From assembly GCA_047615875.1 (NCBI GenBank), contig JBLHGU010000058.1, positions 1 through 25,661 on the forward strand: a stretch of DNA of 25,661 bases, given 5' to 3'. Numbering within the stretch: position 1 is the first letter of the stretch; every line of letters begins with the position of its first letter. Source of the stretch: JBLHGU01 sp047615875 (GTDB taxonomy: Bacteria; Pseudomonadota; Gammaproteobacteria; Arenicellales; CAJQKF01). The notes under the pieces were generated by a model. It saw only the letters and a program-made list of their open reading frames with translations. It ran no database searches and was not told the DNA's origin. Below, in pieces: positions 16,809 to 24,277 of the stretch. A program made the position numbers and the translations under genes.

Positions 16809-17767
16809 TATTGACGGAAACTTGATTCCCAGCTTTGCATTGAGCGCATCATTGCGGCCATGCTTTTCGGTCTTTGCTTTGGTTCCTTGCCCAAACAGGC
16901 CATGCTAACTTCCTCTAGCATTCGGGGAACTCGGATGCGGGTTAACTGTGAGGGTTTGGCTGGAATCTCAGACTTAATCGCATCCAGGACTTCATGAACC
17001 AGTTCACCGGTAAACGGTGTCTGTCCGGCAAGAATCTCGTATAAAACGCAGCCTAGACTGTAGATATCTGTGGAGAAACCTATGTCGGGATCACGCTCAA
17101 TCTGTTCTGGAGACATATAGCTGACCGTACCCTGCAATTTGCCTTTACCGGTCATACTGTCGTCGGCATCACTAATCTCGGTCTGCTCAATTTCTTCCTC
17201 AGTAGTTGATCCGTCTTTGCTCCAGACTTTCGCCAGCCCCCAATCCATCAAAACCACTTCACCAAACGGGCCCACCAGTATGTTCTCCGGCTTGATATCC
17301 CGATGTGCTACTCCATGGGTGTGTGCATAAGACAGAGCCTGACCCACCTGTTCTATTACATCCATCATCTGAGTCAAATCATAACGATCTCGGTAGTCGA
17401 GAATCTCCCGCAGGGTATAGCCATAGACCAGCTTCATTGTGAAGTAATAGCGACCCTGTCGGTCCCGACCAATCTCATGCACTGGAATGGTGTTGGGATG
17501 CTGCAACATTGCAGAGACACGTGCTTCGCGCAGTAAACGTCGCTGCTCAATATCGTCATCTGCAAATTCCGGTCTTAATGTTTTGTAGCAAACCACTCGA
17601 TTCAGATGCAGATCTTTACAGGACTTTATTACAGATTTACCGCCCTTGGTAAGTGTCTTAAAGAATGCATAGCGCGTATTGGGGTCCAGCTTTTCCGACA
17701 AAGACTTGTCGGTGTCCTCAATATATACATTCATCGAGTCCTTGGGGGGCTGTGGAAATTCATGCAT
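16805..17767 (-). CDS. Soluble Hanks-type Ser/Thr protein kinase
   Basis: A 320-residue cytosolic kinase with no transmembrane helix or sensor domain. Conserved elements are the ATP-anchoring Lys62 (VVCYKTL), Glu81 in helix C (LREARVSAML), the catalytic loop HRDIKPEN with Asp157 and Asn162, the metal-binding loop as DWG (175-177) in place of DFG, the activation segment ending SYMSPEQ, and DIYSLGCVLYEILAGQTPF. The glycine-rich loop is degraded (TKGGKSVI), lacking the first glycine. An acidic stretch (about 185-205, EEEIEQTEISDADD) sits inside the activation segment. The ATG at 17767 has GGGGA 11 nt upstream; an internal ATG at 17734 preceded by AAGGA is an alternative. Activity is likely since K, E, D and N are kept. 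Target unknown. It lies downstream of ntrC on the same strand, 83 bp away. Confidence 0.92.
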   Translation of the reverse strand: MHEFPQPPKDSMNVYIEDTDKSLSEKLDPNTRYAFFKTLTKGGKSVIKSCKDLHLNRVVCYKTLRPEFADDDIEQRRLLREARVSAMLQHPNTIPVHEIGRDRQGRYYFTMKLVYGYTLREILDYRDRYDLTQMMDVIEQVGQALSYAHTHGVAHRDIKPENILVGPFGEVVLMDWGLAKVWSKDGSTTEEEIEQTEISDADDSMTGKGKLQGTVSYMSPEQIERDPDIGFSTDIYSLGCVLYEILAGQTPFTGELVHEVLDAIKSEIPAKPSQLTRIRVPRMLEEVSMACLGKEPKQRPKSMAAMMRSMQSWESSFRQY

Positions 17768-17850
17768 TGTTTTGAGCGTCCCCTGTTCGAACCGAATTGT
17801 CCGAGTTTAGCACTTGAATTAACCTGTGGAGCATCTGATCGACATTCTAG

Positions 17851-19254
17851 TTAATGCAATTTCAGCTCGCGAATTTTTCGACTTAGCGTGTTACGCCCCC
17901 ATCCTAGTCGTTTCGCCGCTTCCTGTTTGTGCCCCTGGGTATGCTGCAGGGCAGTTTGAATAAGTGCACTTTCAAATTGCTGCAACAGCTGATCAAGTAT
18001 GTTGCTCTGGCCATCAGCCAGTCTGCCATCAGCCACATCGCGCAACAATTGTTCCCAATCAGGTCCAGCAGACATTTCAGGTTGAGCAACAAAAACTCTC
18101 AGTTCTTCTGGCAAGTCATTATCACCAACAGTTTGCCCGGGTGCCATTACGGTAAGCCTTCTACAGGCGTTCTGCAGTTGCCGAACATTGCCTGGCCATT
18201 GATGATTAACCAACGCAGAAAGCGCTGACGTGGATAATTGTTTGCCATCTACATCCAGTTCCCTGGCAGCCTGCTCAAGAAATCGGCGTGATAACAGCGG
18301 AATATCTTCACGCCGCTCGCGTAAGGGTGGAATTTGAATACTAATAACATTCAATCGGTGAAATAGATCTTCGCGAAAACGCCCATCGGCAACCCTTGTT
18401 TCCAGATCCTGATTGGTGGCGGCAATAATTCTTACGTCGACCCGAATTTGTTCATGTCCACCGACCCGATAAAAGCTGTTATCCGATAGAACACGCAAAA
18501 GACGGGTTTGCAAGTCAGCAGGCATGTCGCCGATTTCATCAAGAAACAATGTGCCGCCGTTGGCTTGTTCGAAGCGACCAGTTCGGCGATTTTGAGCCCC
18601 GGTAAATGCACCCTTTTCATGTCCGAATAATTCAGACTCGAGCAATTCGGCGGGAATTGCTGCTGTGTTCAACGCCACAAAAGGCTGTTTACTGCGATTG
18701 CCGGTTTGAAATAACGCCTGGGCAACCAACTCTTTACCCGTACCCGACTCGCCGCGAATTAAAACACTCATATTGGACTTCGACAGTCGTCCGATTATAC
18801 GAAATACTTCCTGCATGGCGGGCGCGGCGCCAATTATTTCCGAGCCAGGTTCGGATGACTCCTGCTGGGCTGATTTTGGGCTCTGGTCCACATGATCGAG
18901 GGCTTTGCTAACCAACGATACGGCATCGTCAATATCGAATGGCTTGGGCAAATATTCGAACGCACCACCCTGATAAGCCGATACGGCACTATCCAGATCG
19001 GTATGCGCGGTCATCAGTATTACTGGCATCTGCGGCCAGGAATCTTGCAGACGCTTGAGTAATTCGAGGCCATTGGTACCTGGCATCCTTATGTCGGTAA
19101 TAATAACGTCCGGCTGTTCTGTCTCAAGTTTACGCAGAACATCGTCTGCAGATTCAAAACTCTGAATTTGCATCTTTTCGGCACCCAGTGCTTTTCCCAG
19201 AACCCAACGGATCGAGCTATCGTCGTCCACAATCCAGACTTTTCTTTCACTCAT
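17851..19254 (-). CDS. ntrC: Nitrogen regulation response regulator NtrC (NR-I)
   Basis: A 467-residue sigma-54 activator. The receiver domain (1-120) has acidic Asp10-12, phospho-acceptor Asp54 (ITDIRMPG) and Lys104 (YLPKPF). The AAA+ domain (~138-370) has Walker A GESGTGKE at 168-175, the sigma-54 contact loop GAFTGA at 215-220 and Walker B GGTLFLDEIGD at 233-243. The C-terminal Fis-type helix-turn-helix is QEAAKRLGWGRNTLSRKIREL. Positions of the key residues coincide with E. coli NtrC. Phosphorylated by NtrB when nitrogen is scarce, it opens sigma-54 promoters. The start overlaps the ntrB stop in ATGA, so the two are translationally coupled. Its predicted sites in the window are in front of ntrB and glnII. 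Confidence 0.97.
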   Translation of the reverse strand: MSERKVWIVDDDSSIRWVLGKALGAEKMQIQSFESADDVLRKLETEQPDVIITDIRMPGTNGLELLKRLQDSWPQMPVILMTAHTDLDSAVSAYQGGAFEYLPKPFDIDDAVSLVSKALDHVDQSPKSAQQESSEPGSEIIGAAPAMQEVFRIIGRLSKSNMSVLIRGESGTGKELVAQALFQTGNRSKQPFVALNTAAIPAELLESELFGHEKGAFTGAQNRRTGRFEQANGGTLFLDEIGDMPADLQTRLLRVLSDNSFYRVGGHEQIRVDVRIIAATNQDLETRVADGRFREDLFHRLNVISIQIPPLRERREDIPLLSRRFLEQAARELDVDGKQLSTSALSALVNHQWPGNVRQLQNACRRLTVMAPGQTVGDNDLPEELRVFVAQPEMSAGPDWEQLLRDVADGRLADGQSNILDQLLQQFESALIQTALQHTQGHKQEAAKRLGWGRNTLSRKIRELKLH

Positions 19255-20315
19255 AATTTCTTTGGCCTGTCGGCGTCAACTGGAAGCACAACCAAAAAAC
19301 AGGTCGAGCCTGGCTGACTATTAAATTCTATATTGCCGCCATGGCGGGAAACGATATCCTGTGCAATAGATAACCCCAGGCCAGTTCCATCGGCACGACT
19401 GGTTACCATGGGAAAAAACAGCTTGTCGGCGATATCTTCGGAGACTCCGCGTCCATCGTCCTCGATCTCGACGCGAATCACCTGACGAAAAACCTTACCG
19501 CCGACAGAATGTCTTCGTCCAATTCGGGTACGCAAAGTAATGCTACCCTGGTCAGAAATTGCCTGGGCGGCATTGCGCAGAATATTGAGGAAAACCTGGG
19601 TTAGGCCGTCTCTTTCTGCATAGATATCCGGCAGGCTTGGATCATAATCTCGATACAGTGTAATCCGATCTTGCTCTTCCACCTGAACCAGTTTGTGCAC
19701 ATGCTCTAGAATCTCGTGGGGATTCAACCATTCAAGGATGATTTCGCGATAAGGTGCCGTCATACGATCTACCAGATTGGATAAGCGGTCAGCTTCCTGG
19801 ATAATAATACTTGTGTACTCGCTAAATTCGTCGTCCTTTAACTCTCGTGCCAGTAATTGTGCAGCACCACGCAGACCACCTAATGGATTTTTGATTTCGT
19901 GTGCAAGACCACGGATCATTTGCCGGGCGGCCTGCTGATGCTCGGTTCGCCAACTGTCTCTGGACAGCCTGACCAGGTTATCTACCCGCCATAGTTCCAG
20001 TAGCAGAGCACTTTCGCCAACCTCATTCAAAGGCGTGACTGCGCAGTCGACTAACATCAATTCAACACTGTGTTGAGGGGAGAGTGTCATTTCTCGCAGG
20101 GTATAGTTTTCGCTCTCTTTGAGGGCCTTTTCAAGTACCGGCGTAATTTCGATTTCTGCCCCCAGCACATCCACTATTGACCTGGCGCAGGCTCGCTCTC
20201 TGCTGATTTTCAATAATGCTTCGGCAGCAGGGTTGAGCAGACTGACTCTGAGGTCTGCATCCACTACAATCATTGCAGTGTTTTGCGCTTTGAGTAGATA
20301 TTTAGCTGATAGCAT
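19251..20315 (-). CDS. ntrB: Nitrogen sensor histidine kinase/phosphatase NtrB (NR-II)
   Basis: A 354-residue soluble sensor that phosphorylates or dephosphorylates NtrC; in the studied systems PII (GlnB) directs the switch. A PAS domain occupies ~10-110 (AMIVVDADLRVSLLNPAAEALL). The H box is RGLAHEIKNPLGGLRGAAQLL with phospho-His139, the same number as in E. coli. The ATPase domain has the N box NILRNAAQAI, G1 DDGRGV and G2 GTGLGLSIAQDI near the end. No transmembrane helices are present, consistent with a cytosolic NtrB. The gene starts about 80 nt after the expected start site of a sigma-54 promoter and is coupled to ntrC by a 4-bp overlap. No glnA lies upstream, unlike the enteric glnA-ntrB-ntrC order. 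Confidence 0.96.
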   Translation of the reverse strand: MLSAKYLLKAQNTAMIVVDADLRVSLLNPAAEALLKISRERACARSIVDVLGAEIEITPVLEKALKESENYTLREMTLSPQHSVELMLVDCAVTPLNEVGESALLLELWRVDNLVRLSRDSWRTEHQQAARQMIRGLAHEIKNPLGGLRGAAQLLARELKDDEFSEYTSIIIQEADRLSNLVDRMTAPYREIILEWLNPHEILEHVHKLVQVEEQDRITLYRDYDPSLPDIYAERDGLTQVFLNILRNAAQAISDQGSITLRTRIGRRHSVGGKVFRQVIRVEIEDDGRGVSEDIADKLFFPMVTSRADGTGLGLSIAQDIVSRHGGNIEFNSQPGSTCFLVVLPVDADRPKKL

Positions 20316-20404
20316 GCTTATTTAGAAAGTACGGACCACAGCTTGTATATTGCTTTTAGGCCGCTCTGAGGAATTAGGATTGAAAAAACTTTTGAAATAA
20401 CTGA

Positions 20405-20420
20405 TGCAACATTCGTGCCA
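20405..20420 (-). promoter_or_regulatory. Sigma-54 (-24/-12) promoter for ntrBC
   Basis: Read on the minus strand the bases are TGGCAC-GAATG-TTGCA, an exact match to the sigma-54 consensus TGGCAC-N5-TTGCA. The expected transcript start is near 20394, giving a leader of about 80 nt to the ntrB ATG. Confidence 0.88.
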
Positions 20421-20469
20421 TCAATTTAGTGGCTGGTTTAGCTAATTCTGAACTCTGCTAGTTCAAGAA

Positions 20470-20486
20470 TGCACCATTATAGTGCA
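20470..20486. promoter_or_regulatory. NtrC-binding site upstream of ntrBC
   Basis: TGCACCATTATAGTGCA differs from the NtrC consensus TGCACCA-N3-TGGTGCA only at two bases (AT in place of TG in the inner right half: TAGTGCA). Its centre is about 84 bp upstream of the predicted sigma-54 transcript start, a standard enhancer position, and implies autoregulation of ntrBC. An isolated TGGTGC half-site about 30 bp further upstream (20510-20515) could be a weak second site. Confidence 0.82.
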
Positions 20487-20519
20487 AATAACAAAGAATC
20501 TCCTCGTTGTGGTGCGAAA

Positions 20520-20753
20520 CTAGGACTCCGCTTGAACTTCAACCACGACTGTAATTAATTCCTGTGTATCTTCGGTGGAGATCAATTTATGGCCGTTTAT
20601 GCGGCACCAGGCAGGAATATCATTTAGTGCACCGGGATCGGTACACAAAACACGCACTCGATCACCTGTTGCAAGTTCAGCCACTGCGTTTTGGGCACGA
20701 ATGACCGGCATGGGGCACAGCAGGTTGCGTGCATCAACTTCAATTTCTTTCAT
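20520..20753 (-). CDS. TusA/SirA-family sulfur carrier protein
   Basis: A 77-residue single-domain protein with the TusA signature at its N-terminus: EVDARNLLCPMPVIRAQ, in which Cys13 of the CPxP motif carries the persulfide. It accepts sulfur from a cysteine desulfurase and passes it to acceptor enzymes. I chose the ATG at 20753 over an in-frame GTG at 20762 because it overlaps the stop of the upstream gene in ATGA, indicating translational coupling. The upstream partner is an MnmA-like thiolation enzyme, so this protein is most likely a dedicated sulfur donor for it and not the housekeeping TusA. It ends 34 bp before the NtrC site of the ntrBC promoter. Confidence 0.9.
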   Translation of the reverse strand: MKEIEVDARNLLCPMPVIRAQNAVAELATGDRVRVLCTDPGALNDIPAWCRINGHKLISTEDTQELITVVVEVQAES

Positions 20754-21793
20754 AAAATCCACTTAGTTGGTAAATCCGAGGAATTGAGCGGCTCGACCAC
20801 CATGCGAGATGGATCGCCACCAACCGGCGTAAAATCTAGCTCAACCTCTTCAGCCAGCCTGCCCTGACTATAGCGCGCAGTAATTTTCGCTGCCAACAAG
20901 CGATCTTCTTCATCAATTTCACCTTCGACCAGAGTGATTGGCCCGGCATGACTCACTGGGACTAAATGATCAAAACGTTTTCGATAGCCATGCAGGTAGC
21001 GATCCTCGCCCTCATCGCGGGCGACAATTAGCTTGAAGTGATCTTGCGGGCGAATATGCCGGCCAACCTTAAGCAACATAATATCGTCCAGATCATATTG
21101 TTTGGTGCCGCGACTGCTCCACAAATCTTTCAACTTTACTGAATACTTAGCATCGGTTAGAAAACAACAACCGCCTGCAGGCTGTGCCCATTCGGTGAAG
21201 CCAAACCCCTTCGCTAATTCAATCTGTGGTTTTCGACTACGCCCGGTAAAATCCTTTAAGTCTTCTCTTTTTACCCAACCTTTCAGTTCCGGTAGAGTCG
21301 GTTCCATATGTTGTGCGCACAAGGGTCGTAATAGTCGATCACCGACGCCACTTTCGCGTTCTACAATGGGAAAAGTTTGGCGTCTTTGTGACATCGGCCG
21401 TTGGCCGAGCACTTCACCAGTAATTACAAAATCAAAACCTTTTTGTTCCATCCATTCACGGGCCTTGCCAACCATGAAACACTTGCAGTCCAGGCAAGGG
21501 TTCATATGCGCGCCATAGCCGTGCTTGGGATTGATTACGACATCTTTGTACTCATCGATAATATCGATGATATGTAGTTTGATACCAAGTTGCTCGGCCA
21601 CCCACAGCGCGTTATTGCGTTTGGGTTTTTTCTTGTCGTGATTGCGGATAGCATGGGTATGACCTTCGACACAAAAACCGGTGTAGAAATTAATACCTTC
21701 AACATGAACACCCTGCTGCATAATTATCTTGGCAGCAAGCATGGAATCGAGTCCACCGGAAATCAAGGCAACGGCTTTGGGTTGATCAGGCAT
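20750..21793 (-). CDS. MnmA-like PP-loop sulfurtransferase (putative tRNA thiolation enzyme)
   Basis: A 347-residue member of the ATP-pyrophosphatase fold. The PP-loop SGGLDS is at residues 12-17. Cysteines correspond in place to those of MnmA: NPCLDCKCF (Cys100, Cys103, Cys105) and AGGCCFLTD (Cys209, Cys210). MnmA activates U34 of tRNA by adenylation and inserts sulfur delivered by a Tus relay. This protein differs from canonical MnmA in its C-terminal region (about 225-347), which contains VGRHIRPQDHFKLIVARDEGED and resembles the NFACT-R-like tail found in a divergent MnmA-related group. It is coupled to a TusA-like gene by ATGA, supporting a two-component sulfur-transfer system. Whether it modifies tRNA or another substrate is not settled by the sequence. 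Confidence 0.8.
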   Translation of the reverse strand: MPDQPKAVALISGGLDSMLAAKIIMQQGVHVEGINFYTGFCVEGHTHAIRNHDKKKPKRNNALWVAEQLGIKLHIIDIIDEYKDVVINPKHGYGAHMNPCLDCKCFMVGKAREWMEQKGFDFVITGEVLGQRPMSQRRQTFPIVERESGVGDRLLRPLCAQHMEPTLPELKGWVKREDLKDFTGRSRKPQIELAKGFGFTEWAQPAGGCCFLTDAKYSVKLKDLWSSRGTKQYDLDDIMLLKVGRHIRPQDHFKLIVARDEGEDRYLHGYRKRFDHLVPVSHAGPITLVEGEIDEEDRLLAAKITARYSQGRLAEEVELDFTPVGGDPSRMVVEPLNSSDLPTKWIL

Positions 21794-21887
21794 GGGTTAG
21801 ACAAAAGTTATGGGAAGGGTATTTTATCAAGTGTGGAACTATTTTTGATGGTTAAATACAGGTTAATTAAATTTCCGATTCTATGCA

Positions 21888-22850
21888 ATGTCAGGTTTTT
21901 TCAATATTGTCTATCCAGACGCCGATGCCAGCTCAGAAGCTGAAATTGGTGCGGAAAGACTACGCCAGTTAGAGTCTCTGGGCTCGTACAAATCACATAT
22001 TGGTGCACCAGAAGACGAATCGGAATTTATTAGTCGAATCGAGAATGCTGATGGTGTGATGCTAGGCTGGTCAATGTCCAATGCGGTTATGGTGGCAGCA
22101 CCCAGGCTAAAGGTAATTTCGTTCACTGGCATAGGTGTGGCGAAATTTGTCGACCTGGATCAGGCTAAACGACACGGAATTACCGTGTGTAACTGTCCTG
22201 GCTACGGTGACCGTACAGTGGCCGAACATGCATTGGCGTTATTGTTTGCTGTGGCTAGAAAAATCCCGCTACATGATCAGAATACCCGGCGGGGCTCTTG
22301 GAGTATTGCTGGCGAAGGCTTTGAATTACTTGGCCGCAGCGTGGGGTTAATTGGCTTCGGAGGCATTGGTCAGCAATTTGCCAGCCTTTGTCAGGCGCTT
22401 GGTATGCGTGTGCTGGTATGGACGCGCAATCCAGATAAATATCGCGACCTTCACCCAGATTACGATTTTGTCGATCTGCAAGAGTTGCTCTCAACGGTAG
22501 ATATTGTTTCGCTACATGTCGCACACAGTGCAGAAACCGAGGGCTTGCTTGGTGCAGCACAAATCTCCTGCATGAAAGATTCCGCCGTCGTGATCAATAC
22601 TTCGCGTGGTGAAGTAATCGATGAACAGGCCCTGTGCGATGCTTTGCAAAATGGTCGTTTAGCCGGTGCTGGTCTGGATGTTTTCGCCACTGAACCCTTG
22701 CTTTGTGATCATCCACTGACCTCTGCACCAAATACGGTTTTAACGCCACACATTGCCTATGCCACACCGGGTGCCAGCAGGAGAATTCACCAAATAGCGG
22801 CAGATAATATCCTGCGCTATTTTGCAGGTGACCCGATTAATATAGTTTAA
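21888..22850 (+). CDS. D-isomer-specific 2-hydroxyacid dehydrogenase
   Basis: A 320-residue NAD(P)-dependent enzyme interconverting a 2-oxo acid and its D-2-hydroxy acid. The catalytic domain flanks a Rossmann domain with VGLIGFGGIGQQFA (GxGxxG). The catalytic triad is present: Arg in INTSRGEVID, Glu in VFATEPLL and His in TPHIAYAT. The segment CNCPGYGDRTVAEHALALLFAVAR before the Rossmann domain is typical. The substrate is not predictable; relatives act on glycerate, glyoxylate, phosphoglycerate or lactate. It is divergent from the MnmA-like gene across 94 bp and is followed 13 bp later by an MFS gene, so the pair is probably cotranscribed. The ATG at 21888 has no obvious ribosome site. Confidence 0.93.
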   Translation: MSGFFNIVYPDADASSEAEIGAERLRQLESLGSYKSHIGAPEDESEFISRIENADGVMLGWSMSNAVMVAAPRLKVISFTGIGVAKFVDLDQAKRHGITVCNCPGYGDRTVAEHALALLFAVARKIPLHDQNTRRGSWSIAGEGFELLGRSVGLIGFGGIGQQFASLCQALGMRVLVWTRNPDKYRDLHPDYDFVDLQELLSTVDIVSLHVAHSAETEGLLGAAQISCMKDSAVVINTSRGEVIDEQALCDALQNGRLAGAGLDVFATEPLLCDHPLTSAPNTVLTPHIAYATPGASRRIHQIAADNILRYFAGDPINIV

Positions 22851-22863
22851 GGGCGCTAACAAC

Positions 22864-24003
22864 TTGCGCTCGCGGCTAATTTCTCCGGGGTTTATTCTGA
22901 TTCTGTGTACAACGGTGGCCACATTCTCCACTCTGTATTTACCACAGCCCATTTTGCCGGATCTCGCTCAACAGTTTGGTGTGAGCGCATCGCAAGTATC
23001 TTTGCTAATCGGTCTAACCTTATTACCACTAGCCATTGCACCTATTTTGTATGGCTATATTCTAGAATCGGTATCGGCGCGAAGTGTGTTACTTGTTTCA
23101 GTGGCAATGATAGCCGGGTGTCAGTTTCTATTTGTCTGGGCAGATAGTTTCCAGGCCGCTCTTATCAGCCGTTTGCTACTGGGTATGGCATTACCTGCCG
23201 CATTCACCGCGTTGATGACCTACTGCGCTACATTCGCACCGAAGCAGCAGGTACGGCAAATAATGGGCATATATATAGCCTGCACTATCATTGGCGGATT
23301 TGCCGGACGGTTGTTAAGTGGCATTGCAAGTGCCTGGCAAGATACCGATACCGGCTTCCTGATTATGGGCTTCGTATTGACCGTAAACTGGTTATTTCTG
23401 TTTAGTCTAAGCCGGGATGTTGGAGCAGATTTCGCGCGTCCTCATCCGCGTATAATTTTTGAAATACTCAGGCAAAAACAATTCCTGTTTAGTTACTTGA
23501 CAATATTTTTTGTATTTATCGTGTTCGCCGGAATTTCGAATAATCTGCCATTCAGGTTACGAGAAATTGATCCACAACTTTCAAGCGCCTGGATATCACT
23601 AACATTCATTGGTTATCTGGTGGGTATTGTGGCCGCCCTTAGCGCCAGTCGGCTGGTTGATTTACTCGGTGGTGTACGACACGCACTGGCTCTGGCGCTG
23701 GCCATCTATCTACTCTCAGACCTACTTTTTCTTTCCCATAGTTTCCATATCGCGGTACTAAACGTCTTTCTTTTATCCTTTGGCATGTTTACCGCACATG
23801 CTGTTTTAAGCGCCAATGTTAATCACCTTGCGACTCGCAATGTAGCGGCTACCAATGGCCTGTATATTGCTATTTACTATGCAGGTGGCAGCCTCGGATC
23901 ATGGCTGCCAGTGATGATCTACAGCAGCCTGGGCTGGTCTGCACTACTCTATTCGATGTGTGCTGTAATAGGCATCGCCTGGTTTTGCAGTCGCAAAGCC
24001 TGA
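22864..24003 (+). CDS. MFS transporter (YnfM-like), TTG start
   Basis: A 379-residue protein with about twelve hydrophobic helices. It opens with FILILCTTVATFSTLYLPQPILPDLAQQFGVSASQVSLLIG, a start typical of the YnfM-type MFS group, and has a central cytoplasmic loop at about 185-205 (SRDVGADFARPHPRI). Relatives are proton-driven exporters of small molecules; the substrate is unknown. The TTG at 22864 is the only start that keeps the whole first helix; AAGGG lies 10 nt before it and overlaps the stop of the dehydrogenase gene. The next in-frame GTG (22913) would delete half of the first helix. Confidence 0.87.
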   Translation: MRSRLISPGFILILCTTVATFSTLYLPQPILPDLAQQFGVSASQVSLLIGLTLLPLAIAPILYGYILESVSARSVLLVSVAMIAGCQFLFVWADSFQAALISRLLLGMALPAAFTALMTYCATFAPKQQVRQIMGIYIACTIIGGFAGRLLSGIASAWQDTDTGFLIMGFVLTVNWLFLFSLSRDVGADFARPHPRIIFEILRQKQFLFSYLTIFFVFIVFAGISNNLPFRLREIDPQLSSAWISLTFIGYLVGIVAALSASRLVDLLGGVRHALALALAIYLLSDLLFLSHSFHIAVLNVFLLSFGMFTAHAVLSANVNHLATRNVAATNGLYIAIYYAGGSLGSWLPVMIYSSLGWSALLYSMCAVIGIAWFCSRKA

Positions 24004-24025
24004 TAAATACACAGCAAATTAGGCT

Positions 24026-24277
24026 ATGACGGAACTAAAAACCCAACCTACTAATGAGAGTGTGCTGAGTTTTCTTAACGGCGTTAAACCTGCGGAGAAA
24101 CATCAGGATGTGCTTGTTCTACATCAATTACTCAGTGAGATTACCGATCAACCTGGCGTAATGTGGGGTGGCAGCATTGTTGGCTATGGGAAATATAGAT
24201 ATCGCTATGCTAGCGGGCATAGTGGCGAATTTTTCCTTACCGATTTTTCGCCTCGTAAACAAAACCAGCTATCGTGA
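24026..24277 (+). pseudogene. DUF1801 (YdhG-like) protein lacking its C-terminal half
   Basis: An 83-residue frame that matches the N-terminal part of DUF1801 proteins: KTQPTNESVLSFLNGV, VMWGGSIVGYGKYRYRYASG, FFLTDFSPRKQNQ. Full family members are about 140 residues and continue after PRKQN with a hydrophobic strand and a Lys/Gly-rich C-terminus. Here the frame stops two residues later, and the stop overlaps the GTG start of mmuM (GTGA). No remnant of the missing half is seen in any frame, since mmuM coding begins at once. This looks like a deletion that fused the gene's middle to mmuM. A shortened functional protein cannot be excluded. It starts 22 bp after the MFS stop. Confidence 0.7.

Noticed and set aside
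20402..20418. TGCAACATTCGTGCC as a second NtrC site
   Set aside because: The half-site spacing is wrong for NtrC; the bases are fully explained as the sigma-54 promoter on the minus strand.
20754..20762. GTG start three codons upstream for the TusA-like gene
   Set aside because: The ATG at 20753 forms an ATGA overlap with the preceding stop, a much better coupling signal, and places the family motif at the usual distance.
21102..21518. 138-residue plus-strand frame opposite the MnmA-like gene
   Set aside because: Antisense of a supported gene, with no recognisable domain and no ribosome site.
21845..21873. Sigma-70-like promoter (TTGATG, 17 bp, TAAATT) before the 2-hydroxyacid dehydrogenase
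   Set aside because: Each box matches only four of six bases in an AT-rich spacer, and it would leave a leader of only a few bases; possible but too weak to annotate.
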